Part shown: positions 1 to 5,652 of the stretch, in pieces
Layout of the letters: each line of letters starts with the position of its first letter
Numbering within the stretch: position 1 is the first letter of the stretch
From: Bacteroidota bacterium
Lineage (GTDB): Bacteria; Bacteroidota; Ignavibacteria; UBA10030; UBA8401
Direction: 5' to 3'
Assembly: GCA_030824295.1 (NCBI GenBank)
Contig: JAVBYA010000122.1
Span: 1 to 11,309 of the forward strand
DNA length: 11,309 nt
Translations under genes and position numbers: made by a program
The notes under the pieces: model-generated
What the model was told of the DNA's origin: nothing
Database searches by the model: none
The model's input: the letters and a program-made list of their open reading frames with translations, nothing else

Positions 1-2
1 GG

Positions 3-98
3 TATGGAGAGGAGGAGTCGTTTCACCGGATTGCAATGATCGTCTACGGAACAATAACAGGAATTTTTCCCTTAAATACCTCATCGCAAAAACACTGA
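3..98 (+). CDS. Possible 3' end of a rightward gene, cut by the window start
   Basis: Reading frame 3 is open from the window edge to a TGA at 96-98 and would encode about 31 C-terminal residues, including the stretch FHRIAMIVYGTITG. The stop falls at the base of the hairpin at 97-130, as expected of a gene converging on the leftward unit that ends at 155. The other two forward frames are also open for part of this stretch, so this is weak evidence. No family is recognised. It could equally be noncoding sequence between convergent units. Confidence 0.27.
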   Translation, partial: YGEEESFHRIAMIVYGTITGIFPLNTSSQKH

Positions 99-130
99 TA
101 CCGTCACCACATTCCCGTGGTGACGGTATC
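88..130 (-). terminator. Rho-independent terminator of the exported-protein unit
   Basis: A perfect 14-bp inverted repeat (97-110 pairing with 117-130, arm GATACCGTCACCAC) encloses a 6-nt loop. Read leftward it is followed closely by five T residues (88-92). It lies 25 bp beyond the stop of the barrel gene, which is the classical intrinsic-terminator arrangement. On the plus strand there is no T-run after the hairpin. Confidence 0.85.
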
Positions 131-154
131 GAGCGATGGGGACGCTGACCGAGT

Positions 155-1276
155 TCAGAACGGCACGTCACACTGCAGCGTGACCGCCGTATTGCGATAG
201 TTATAGTAGGGGTCGTTCGAACGGTTGTCGATCAGATCGAACGCAAGTTTAAGGGTGATATCGGCGGATTCGAGATACTGTTCCAACAAAGCGTTCATAT
301 AGTATCGGGAATCCTGACGCTGGTCGGCAATGATATTCCCGTCCCAGTCCAATGCGGCAAGGGCGGAGTATCCTTTGTTCTGGAGCCCCAGTGTGAGCCG
401 TCCGAGGAGCGCGTCGTTGATATGATGGGTATAGACGAGGTTCGAATGGAATCCTTCGTATCCGTAATGGTCATCGAACAACTCATCATCACTGATGTAA
501 CCGTACTCGGAACTGAGATACCGCGTCTGCTTCTGGATGTTCCATTGATAACGGACCGAGGCGCTGAGTCCGACACCGTCGCCCAAGCCTTGTCCGACCT
601 TGATCATACCGGTGAGTTGTGTAACACTGGGGAGGATGGACGACATGATCCCTTTCCGCATCGCCGAAGAGGTCTGTCCGGCGTCAGTACCGTAGAACTT
701 CGTGCCGAGGTCCGCCTGGAGGATGGCCGTGGTGGTGGACGTAGCGGCATACGCGCCGTTGAGCATGAACGCATGCTCGGTGTAACTGAAATCCTGCAGC
801 AGCGGATAGGACACGATGCGGAGATCGTATCCGATGCGGTGGATGAATCGTTCGGAAAGGAGCAACTTCCAGTCTGCCGCAGCATTGAAGACCGACCGGT
901 CATACAGGACGAAAGCATCACGGTTGATCCCTGTGCCGTACGAGAGCATCAGACGGAGGATATCATTCCCTTCCGTATCCGTTTCAGCAGCATACCCTGC
1001 ATTCAGGGAGTGGTAATGATTGGTCCGTTCGGTAAGATCATTATAGTATGTGTATGAACCGTCATAGAACAGCCGGAACTCATCCGTCTCATTCAGCCAG
1101 GCATATCCCGAACTGAGAGAGAGCGAGGTTGCCGTACTCGTCCTCATATCGGCATTATTATAGACATTGTCGTCGGCCATGGTCATCACCGACATCTCTG
1201 TTTCCATCTGCGCCGTCAGGAACTGAACAGATACCGCCAATAAAAGTACCGAACCGAGCGATCGAAGCGTTCTCAT
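155..1276 (-). CDS. Predicted outer-membrane beta-barrel protein, function unknown
   Basis: This 373-residue protein has a clear Sec signal peptide: charged MRTLR, then a hydrophobic core to about residue 20, then FLTA-Q as the likely cleavage site. The rest is a series of short amphipathic stretches with alternating aromatic and polar residues, separated by Asn/Asp/Gly-rich turns (for example VGLSASVRYQWNI and DITLKLAFDLI). It ends in VPF, and a C-terminal Phe is typical of barrels inserted by the BAM machinery. No specific family or substrate is recognised. Its ATG overlaps the stop of the upstream small gene as ATGA, so the two are probably translationally coupled; GGGGGA just upstream can act as ribosome binding site. 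It is the last gene of the unit and is followed by a strong terminator. Barrel topology is inferred from composition and pattern only. Confidence 0.75.
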   Translation of the reverse strand: MRTLRSLGSVLLLAVSVQFLTAQMETEMSVMTMADDNVYNNADMRTSTATSLSLSSGYAWLNETDEFRLFYDGSYTYYNDLTERTNHYHSLNAGYAAETDTEGNDILRLMLSYGTGINRDAFVLYDRSVFNAAADWKLLLSERFIHRIGYDLRIVSYPLLQDFSYTEHAFMLNGAYAATSTTTAILQADLGTKFYGTDAGQTSSAMRKGIMSSILPSVTQLTGMIKVGQGLGDGVGLSASVRYQWNIQKQTRYLSSEYGYISDDELFDDHYGYEGFHSNLVYTHHINDALLGRLTLGLQNKGYSALAALDWDGNIIADQRQDSRYYMNALLEQYLESADITLKLAFDLIDNRSNDPYYNYRNTAVTLQCDVPF

Positions 1277-1557
1277 TTTTTCCCCCGTTGTTGTTGCTTT
1301 CCGTTCTGGTCCGTTGTCCGGTTCTTCCCGCGGCGGAAGCCCGTGCCGCCCTCCCTCGTGTCACAGACGCCGTCACCGTTCGCATCGATGAACCGGTCAC
1401 GTGCGCGCCGCTTCTCGCGATCCGCAACACCATCCCCGTTCTCATCGCGCAGCTGCTGCTTTCGTGCGGCCGCGGGACGGAGTGTGTCGGCACTCTGCTG
1501 TGCGGACAATACCGGTGCAGCCATCATCACGACCATCATCATCACTACGTATCTCAT
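1273..1557 (-). CDS. Small secreted protein with two GDG calcium-binding-like motifs
   Basis: This 94-residue protein starts at the ATG at 1557, chosen because AGGAG stands 7 nt upstream. An in-frame ATG at 1563 would leave only 1-2 nt, and a TTG further up has no site of its own. Residues 1-19 form a Met/Val-rich signal peptide ending VLSA. The mature protein is highly charged and carries two Asp-rich loops, DENGDGVAD (38-46) and FIDANGDGVCD (57-67), resembling EF-hand or thrombospondin type-3 calcium loops. The second loop matches the FxDxxGDGxCD motif of the upstream gene, so the two look like diverged paralogues. The C-terminus is Lys/Arg/Gln-rich. The gene overlaps the barrel gene by 4 bp. 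Role unknown; metal or calcium binding in the periplasm or outside the cell is an inference from the loops. Confidence 0.75.
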   Translation of the reverse strand: MRYVVMMMVVMMAAPVLSAQQSADTLRPAAARKQQLRDENGDGVADREKRRARDRFIDANGDGVCDTREGGTGFRRGKNRTTDQNGKQQQRGKK

Positions 1558-1571
1558 GACCATTCTCCTAA

Positions 1572-1610
1572 AAAGTAAAAACAACCGGCCGGGACATTGC
1601 CCCGGCCGGT
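1572..1610 (-). terminator. Intra-operon hairpin terminator or attenuator
   Basis: A GC-rich 10-bp stem (ACCGGCCGGG at 1584-1593 pairing with 1601-1610) with a 7-nt loop is followed leftward by a T-rich tract (TTGTTTTTACTTTTT on the minus strand). It lies 10 bp after the stop of the Gly-rich gene and just before the ribosome binding site of the next gene, in a gap of only 62 bp with no evident promoter. It probably limits read-through so that the first gene is expressed more than the two downstream. Confidence 0.82.
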
Positions 1611-1619
1611 ATGGATCAG

Positions 1620-1994
1620 TTACTTACCGCGACCGCCACCGCGATTCGCTGCGCCTTTGGATCCGGTCCCGTCACACACGCCTGCTCCTGCTCCCGTTCC
1701 CGTGCACGTCCCGTTACCGGCGCCGTATCCGGTGCCATCTTTCGGACCTGCGCCCTTGTTGCCCGTGCCATCCTTCTTCCCGTATCCTTTACCCTGGCTT
1801 CCAGCACCGTTCTTCTGTCCCTGGTGCGTGCCGATGTTGTCACAGATCCCGTCGCCGTCCTGATCGACGAAGAACTGGCCGCTCCCTTTCGGAGTGCCGG
1901 TCCCTTTTTGCTGGGCGATGGCGGACGTGGAGACCATGGCGGTCAGTGCGAACATGACCATCAAAGCGAGTGCTGCATTCAGTGTGCGTTTCAT
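1620..1994 (-). CDS. Small secreted Gly-rich protein with one GDG calcium-binding-like motif
   Basis: This 124-residue protein has a textbook signal peptide (KR near the N-terminus, hydrophobic core, cleavage at about 27 after SAIA). Next comes FVDQDGDGICD (42-52), an Asp-loop like those of EF-hands and thrombospondin type-3 repeats. From about residue 55 to the end it is low-complexity and rich in Gly, Lys and Thr, with recurring KDGTG and GTG units and two further Cys near residues 97 and 107. The start at 1994 is fixed by AGGAGG 5 nt upstream; the longer open frame up to 2072 has no signal sequence at its N-terminus and no such site. It is the first gene of the leftward unit, with a candidate sigma-54 promoter about 72-87 bp upstream. 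No named family is recognised. The Gly-rich tail suggests a disordered or self-associating exported protein (inference). Confidence 0.77.
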   Translation of the reverse strand: MKRTLNAALALMVMFALTAMVSTSAIAQQKGTGTPKGSGQFFVDQDGDGICDNIGTHQGQKNGAGSQGKGYGKKDGTGNKGAGPKDGTGYGAGNGTCTGTGAGAGVCDGTGSKGAANRGGGRGK

Positions 1995-2065
1995 TGTAAC
2001 CTCCTGTATTGTTGGTGAGTGGTGGTGGATCGTTGGTTGAACTTGTTGCGTTCTGACCAACAGAT

Positions 2066-2081
2066 TACACACACCGTGCCA
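2066..2081 (-). promoter_or_regulatory. Candidate leftward sigma-54 (-24/-12) promoter
   Basis: On the minus strand the sequence TGGCACGGTGTGTGTA has a perfect -24 element (TGGCACG) with correct spacing to the -12 element. That element reads GTGTA instead of TTGCA, so the usual GC is GT. The start would fall near 2055, giving a leader of about 60 nt before the ATG at 1994. It is weaker than the rightward promoter, but its position opposite that promoter and beyond the shared dyads supports it. Confidence 0.5.
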
Positions 2082-2137
2082 AACCAGGTTCCCCTTGATT
2101 TCATTAATGAATTCACACTTTCGGGTCTCCGGTCAAA

Positions 2138-2153
2138 TTCCTTCCTTCCTTCC
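2138..2153. repeat. Tetranucleotide repeat (TTCC)x4
   Basis: Four exact TTCC units directly abut the first enhancer-like dyad. The tract could vary in length by slippage and change the distance between the dyads and the leftward promoter. With only four units this is a modest possibility. Confidence 0.6.
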
Positions 2154-2193
2154 TTCGACATTTCCGTCGAGGAATTTCGACAATTTCGTCGAA
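2154..2193. promoter_or_regulatory. Two tandem dyads, probable enhancer sites for a sigma-54 activator
   Basis: TTCGACATTTCCGTCGAG (2154-2171) and TTCGACAATTTCGTCGAA (2176-2193) are two copies of one dyad. The second has perfect 6-bp arms around a 6-bp spacer and the first has 5 matching arm pairs. Their centres are 22 bp apart, two helical turns, placing two dimers on one face of the DNA as NtrC/ZraR-type activators bind. They lie about 94 and 116 bp upstream of the inferred start of the rightward promoter, and about 107 and 129 bp from the leftward one. The binding protein is not proven; the sigma-54 regulator encoded at 2953-4320 is the obvious candidate. Confidence 0.72.
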
Positions 2194-2252
2194 GACAGAC
2201 CTGCATCCATTATACACAATGCAATAGTGGCGAATATCAGAGGTAGATCGAT

Positions 2253-2268
2253 TGGCACAGCTATTGCA
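2253..2268 (+). promoter_or_regulatory. Sigma-54 (-24/-12) promoter of the DUF2202 gene
   Basis: TGGCACAGCTATTGCA matches the RpoN consensus TGGCAC-N5-TTGCA at every specified base. Transcription would start near 2279, about 40 nt before the ATG at 2319. Promoters of this class require an AAA+ activator bound upstream, and the tandem dyads sit at the expected distance. Confidence 0.85.
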
Positions 2269-2318
2269 ACAGTATCATCATCACTGAAACTCTCACTCAC
2301 AATCAAAGGAGCACTACC

Positions 2319-2912
2319 ATGAAACAGATGATCGCAACAGCACTCGCCATCGCACTGCTGATAACAGGATGCAGTGACGCACAATCCACCGGTCCGTCAA
2401 CGGAAGGCATGTCGAATAGTGGAATGAACCAGGGACTCTTCCTGGAAAAGATCGCGGCACTGGACCGGGAACCGCTGACGGCCTATGTGGAAGAGGGGCT
2501 GGTATTCATGCGCGAAGAGGAGAAACTGGCACGGGATGTCTATACCGTCTTCGGCACCAAGTATAATTCCCGTGTCTTCAAGAACATCACCAAAAGTGAA
2601 CAGCAACATATGGATGCTTTGAAAGTGCTGCTGGACCGGTACGGCATTCAGGATCCGGTCGGTACGAATGCCCCCGGCGTCTTCTCCAATCATGAACTGC
2701 AGGAGCTGTACGATGCGTTGATCGCGAAAGGATCGGTCTCTCTTATGGAAGCACTGGCAGTCGGAAAGCTGATCGAGGAGGTGGATATCGAGGATCTGGA
2801 TGAACGTGCGGCAGGATTGGATCCTGGTTCGGATATCTCTGCGGTCTACGCGCAGCTGCGGCGGGCATCGGAGAACCATCTCCGGGCATTCACCCGCAAT
2901 CTGGGTCAATGA
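2319..2912 (+). CDS. DUF2202 ferritin-like lipoprotein
   Basis: This 197-residue protein starts at an ATG preceded by AAAGGAG at 7 nt. Residues 1-18 are a lipoprotein signal with lipobox LITGC (Cys18), followed by a Ser/Gly/Asn-rich linker to about residue 40. The DUF2202 domain spans about 45-195 and shows the family hallmarks: MREEEKLARDVY (64-75), SEQQHMDAL (93-101), the GVFSNHELQELYD region (120-132), an IEEVDIEDLDE stretch (152-162) and NHLRAF near the end. The Glu and ExxH residues in these helices are the likely metal ligands of a ferritin-like four-helix bundle. The family's biochemical activity is poorly known; metal handling or redox stress defence at the membrane is inferred. It is monocistronic, driven by a sigma-54 promoter, and converges on the response-regulator gene. 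Confidence 0.9.
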   Translation: MKQMIATALAIALLITGCSDAQSTGPSTEGMSNSGMNQGLFLEKIAALDREPLTAYVEEGLVFMREEEKLARDVYTVFGTKYNSRVFKNITKSEQQHMDALKVLLDRYGIQDPVGTNAPGVFSNHELQELYDALIAKGSVSLMEALAVGKLIEEVDIEDLDERAAGLDPGSDISAVYAQLRRASENHLRAFTRNLGQ

Positions 2913-2919
2913 CACTCAC

Positions 2920-2956
2920 ATGAACGGCGGACATCGGAATGGTGTCCGCCGTTCAT
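2920..2956. terminator. Shared hairpin between convergent genes
   Basis: A perfect 14-bp inverted repeat (ATGAACGGCGGACA at 2920-2933 pairing with 2943-2956) with a 9-nt loop fills the gap between the DUF2202 stop (2912) and the regulator stop (2953-2955). Its right arm contains the regulator's stop codon. Neither strand has a strong T-run, so it may act as a weak bidirectional terminator or as a 3'-end-stabilising stem. Confidence 0.65.
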
Positions 2957-4320
2957 TTCACTCCCCACTTCTTCAGTTTATACCGCAGCGTCCTCTCCGA
3001 GATACCGATCTGTTCCGCCGCTTTCGATTGATTGTTCCCGGCAGTGCGAAGGGCATCGAAAATGATCTGCTGTTCCAACTTCTCCACCTGTTCTTCGAGG
3101 TTTCCGGTCCCGATCTCACGCGTAGGCTCTTTCATTACGGTGCGGAGCGAGGCGGGAAGGTCCTCAACCGCAATGATCTCGCCTCTGGAAAGGATGACCG
3201 AACGCTGGACGATATTCTCCAGTTCGCGCACATTGCCGGGGTAGTCGTAGCGGACAAGCTGTTCCCATGCTTCCTTGGAGAAGGTGAGACATTTCCGTTT
3301 ATACTCACCGGCAAATCGGCGGAGGAAATGATCGAGCAGTATCTGGATGTCATCGCGACGCTCCCGCAACGGCGGGATATCGACGGCAACGACATTCAGA
3401 CGATAGAAAAGGTCCTCACGGAATTTCCCGTCCGCGATGGCTGACTCAAGATTTTTGTGTGTGGCGGCGATGACGCGGACGTCGACGCGGAGCGTCTCCG
3501 AGCCGCCGACCCGTTCGAAGGTCTGTTCCTGCAGAACGCGCAAAAGACGGACCTGGGTCGCTGCGGAGATGTCGCCGATCTCGTCCAAAAAGAGTGTACC
3601 GCCGTCCGCCAGTTCGAACCTTCCGCGGCGCTGCTTTTCCGCTCCGGTAAAGGCCCCTTTCTCATGTCCGAACAGCTCACTCTCCAGCAGATTCTCGTTC
3701 AAAGCGGCGCAATTCACGGAGATGAACGGACCGTTCTTCCGGTCGCTGGCAAAATGTACAGCACGGGCGATGAGTTCCTTTCCTGTTCCGCTTTCACCGC
3801 GGACCAGCACGGGCGCACGCGTTGCTGCAACCCGCGCTGCGGTCTGCAATACCTGCTGCATCCCGGCGGACTGGGAGATGATGCCGTCAAAGGAGAAGCG
3901 TTCCGCCAATTGCTCGCGTAATACTTTATTCTCGGAGACCAGCACGCGCCGTTCCTGCAGCCGTCCGAGCAGCAGATCGAGGGTATCAAGATCGATCGGT
4001 TTGCTGATGAAATCGTACGCGCCGGCACGCATGGCCGCGACCGCATGTTCGATGGTCCCGAATGCCGTCATCACAACGACATCCGTCTCCGGATATCCGC
4101 TGCGGATGGCCACCAGCAGCTCATGACCGGTCTTTCCCGGCATGTTCATATCGGTCAGCACCAGATCGGTGTGTTCCTTTGCCAGGAGCGTAAGAGCTTC
4201 GGCTGCCGAGGCGGCATGGGAAACGACATACCGCTGCTTCCGGAGATATCCGGTCAGGACGTCCCGCTGCAGCTGTTCATCGTCCACCACGAGGATCGAG
4301 AAGGAACGCTTACTCATCAT
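2953..4320 (-). CDS. NtrC-family sigma-54-dependent response regulator
   Basis: This 455-residue protein has the full three-domain plan. The receiver domain (about 8-120) has the acidic pair DD at 13-14, phospho-acceptor Asp57 in LVLTDMNMPG, Thr at 85 and Lys107 in SKP. The AAA+ domain (about 145-380) has Walker A GESGTGKE (175-182), the sigma-54-contacting GAFTGA loop (222-227) intact, Walker B TLFLDEIGD (242-250) and the arginine-rich REDLFYRLNV segment. A C-terminal Fis-type helix-turn-helix (about 412-452) includes NNQSKAAEQIGISERTLRYK. Phosphorylation should drive ATP-dependent opening of sigma-54 promoters. Its ATG overlaps the methyltransferase stop as ATGA; a second ATG follows immediately. 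No histidine kinase gene lies in the window. Its probable targets are the two -24/-12 promoters just beyond its 3' end (inference from position). It resembles AtoC/ZraR-type regulators, but the sequence does not fix the signal. Confidence 0.95.
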   Translation of the reverse strand: MMSKRSFSILVVDDEQLQRDVLTGYLRKQRYVVSHAASAAEALTLLAKEHTDLVLTDMNMPGKTGHELLVAIRSGYPETDVVVMTAFGTIEHAVAAMRAGAYDFISKPIDLDTLDLLLGRLQERRVLVSENKVLREQLAERFSFDGIISQSAGMQQVLQTAARVAATRAPVLVRGESGTGKELIARAVHFASDRKNGPFISVNCAALNENLLESELFGHEKGAFTGAEKQRRGRFELADGGTLFLDEIGDISAATQVRLLRVLQEQTFERVGGSETLRVDVRVIAATHKNLESAIADGKFREDLFYRLNVVAVDIPPLRERRDDIQILLDHFLRRFAGEYKRKCLTFSKEAWEQLVRYDYPGNVRELENIVQRSVILSRGEIIAVEDLPASLRTVMKEPTREIGTGNLEEQVEKLEQQIIFDALRTAGNNQSKAAEQIGISERTLRYKLKKWGVK

Positions 4321-4919
4321 GAACCTTTCCGCGCGACGCAGCGAACAACGCTCGCCGGTCCGCTATGGAACACACCTTCGTTCAACTGCACCGCCTGTTG
4401 TTCCAACGTGATGATCTCCAGTCCCTTGAGATCCTCATACAGTTCGTCAACGGAATACAACTGCAGAGCATCCTTCGGTCCGCCGGATGTGTACTGCAAT
4501 TGTTCCTTTGAGAATGCCTCGATCACGATGGTCCCGCCGGGGCGAAGTGCGTCGATCAGCGAGCGATGGAAGGCCGGACGGAAAGAAGGAGGAAGATGGA
4601 CAAAAATTGAGGCGACAGCGTCGAACGAAAAGGAAGTGTACGGGAAGTTCTCCAGGGAATCGGTCCGGTAGTCGATGAGAACGTTATGCCGGGCAGCAAG
4701 AGCAAGGGCCTTCCTGCGGCCTTCCACACTTTGATCGAAGGCCGTAACGTTCCAGCCCTGACGTGCGGCGTGTACGGCATTCCGTCCTTCCCCTTCTGCG
4801 GGGAAAAGGATGGAACCGGGCGTACAGAGCGATAACTGTTCACGAAGGAATTCACTCGGTTCCGTACCGTACGCATACTCGGGATCGGCATACCGTTCAT
4901 TCCAGAATTCGATACTCAT
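4317..4919 (-). CDS. Class I SAM-dependent methyltransferase, TehB/UbiE-like
   Basis: This 200-residue protein has a Rossmann methyltransferase core. Motif I is FPAEGEGRNAV (39-49), a variant of the usual DLGCGxGRNA, followed by the acidic residue at the end of strand 2 (Asp62 in AFDQS). Motif IV lies near FSFDAVASIFVHLP (97-110), and LRPGGTIVIEAF (125-136) forms the following strand and loop. The fold is clear but the substrate is not: small-molecule, thiol or oxyanion methylation are all possible for this group. The stop of the DUF1858 gene abuts its ATG (TGAATG), and its own stop overlaps the regulator start by 4 bp, so it sits in a tightly coupled operon. Confidence 0.88.
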   Translation of the reverse strand: MSIEFWNERYADPEYAYGTEPSEFLREQLSLCTPGSILFPAEGEGRNAVHAARQGWNVTAFDQSVEGRRKALALAARHNVLIDYRTDSLENFPYTSFSFDAVASIFVHLPPSFRPAFHRSLIDALRPGGTIVIEAFSKEQLQYTSGGPKDALQLYSVDELYEDLKGLEIITLEQQAVQLNEGVFHSGPASVVRCVARKGS

Positions 4920-5150
4920 TCAGCGACACCCTGTTCCTTCGGATGCTGCCGCAAGGAGCATCCCATTAAGATCGGCAACGATCTGTTCGATTCGATCCGA
5001 CGGTATCCCTTTCTCCTGGGCGGCGGATTCGATGGTCCCCCAGACCGGTTCACCGCAAGCAATGCATTTGATGCCGGCGCGCATCAGATAGCTGACGGAA
5101 TCCGGAAGGAGCGTGACGAGCTCTTCGATCGGTGTGGTGCGAAAGATCAT
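4920..5150 (-). CDS. DUF1858 (hybrid-cluster-associated disulfide) domain protein
   Basis: This 76-residue protein consists of a single DUF1858 domain. It has the N-terminal TPIEELVTLLPDSVSYLMRAGIKC pattern (broken here into a TPIEEL helix and a PDSVSYLMRAGIKC helix) and the diagnostic CIAC pair (Cys29 and Cys32), which suits thiol/disulfide exchange or metal binding. DUF1858 domains occur alone and fused to redox proteins. The ATG at 5150 is chosen because it overlaps the stop of the upstream gene as ATGA and has GGGGGA 4 nt upstream. A GTG at 5162 would add four residues without improving the match. Its neighbours, two rhodanese-domain proteins and a flavin disulfide reductase, point to sulfur or thiol redox work. 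Confidence 0.87.
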   Translation of the reverse strand: MIFRTTPIEELVTLLPDSVSYLMRAGIKCIACGEPVWGTIESAAQEKGIPSDRIEQIVADLNGMLLAAASEGTGCR

Positions 5151-5395
5151 CCGTTCCCCCACCGTTCATCCAATAGTGCGGTAATGCGGAGCCGGACCGC
5201 CTCCCGGAGCAACGAACTTTGACAGCGTGCATCGAACTCCGCACAGGCGGCATCCTTAACGCTGACCGCTTCTGCTCTGTCCGTGACACGGGACAACTGT
5301 TCCATGACCGGGGCGCAATAGCTCCCGATCAATTCGGTTTGCTGACTGACCGACAGCGAAGCGAAGGCATCATTTCCGATGATCTCATCCTGCAT
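5147..5395 (-). CDS. Small soluble helical protein, unknown function
   Basis: This is an 82-residue protein that I do not recognise. It has no signal peptide or membrane segment, is predicted mostly helical and rather acidic, and contains three Cys (27, 51 and 58). Its C-terminal part, SLLREAVRLRITALLDERWG, is amphipathic. I chose the ATG at 5395, with GGGGA 8 nt upstream; a TTG at 5413 would add six residues. It overlaps the DUF1858 gene by 4 bp and begins 23 bp after the DUF2892 gene, so it is very likely translated as part of the operon. Coding is supported by this packing and by the lack of a better frame. It could be an accessory partner of the DUF1858 protein. Confidence 0.65.
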   Translation of the reverse strand: MQDEIIGNDAFASLSVSQQTELIGSYCAPVMEQLSRVTDRAEAVSVKDAACAEFDARCQSSLLREAVRLRITALLDERWGNG

Positions 5396-5418
5396 CAATA
5401 GTATCCCCGACAATCAGT

Positions 5419-5652
5419 TCAGATCTTCTTGGTTGCAATGACCGTGTTCCGCTTGCGGGACAGCATCCGGCGCACAGCAGAAAGGAGCGGGCATTGCGTG
5501 CAGAAATTCGTTGCGGCAACGAAGATGCTCATACCGGCAACGGCGAGAGGGAACAGATCACGGAAGCCCTCCGCAGCCGCGGCGATGAGATGTCCGATAC
5601 CGAACACCACCAATGCGATGCGGAGGTATTTCCTCAGTTCACGCTTTTCCAT
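5419..5652 (-). CDS. DUF2892 (YgaP-like) inner-membrane protein
   Basis: This 77-residue protein has two predicted membrane helices (about 11-28 and 34-50), joined by a short loop containing EGFRDLFPL, and a basic C-terminal tail. The end of helix 2 carries NFCTQCPL, matching the NFCPLY signature of DUF2892 but with a CxxC pair. In YgaP such a hairpin is fused to a rhodanese domain; here a separate rhodanese gene lies directly upstream with a 1-nt stop/start overlap (TGATG). The two proteins may therefore form a split YgaP-like unit at the membrane (inference). Confidence 0.85.
   Translation of the reverse strand: MEKRELRKYLRIALVVFGIGHLIAAAAEGFRDLFPLAVAGMSIFVAATNFCTQCPLLSAVRRMLSRKRNTVIATKKI

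Noticed and set aside
1273..1285. G5A6 run at the junction of the second small gene and the barrel gene, possible -1 frameshift fusion
   Set aside because: A -1 slip would join the frames, but it would place the barrel's signal peptide inside a fused protein. The ATGA overlap with a GGGGGA site explains translation of the barrel gene simply.
1597..1863. Pro-rich open frame on the plus strand
   Set aside because: It is the complement of the Gly-rich tail of the secreted protein; the Pro repeats simply mirror the GGX codons. The minus-strand gene has a signal peptide and a strong ribosome site.
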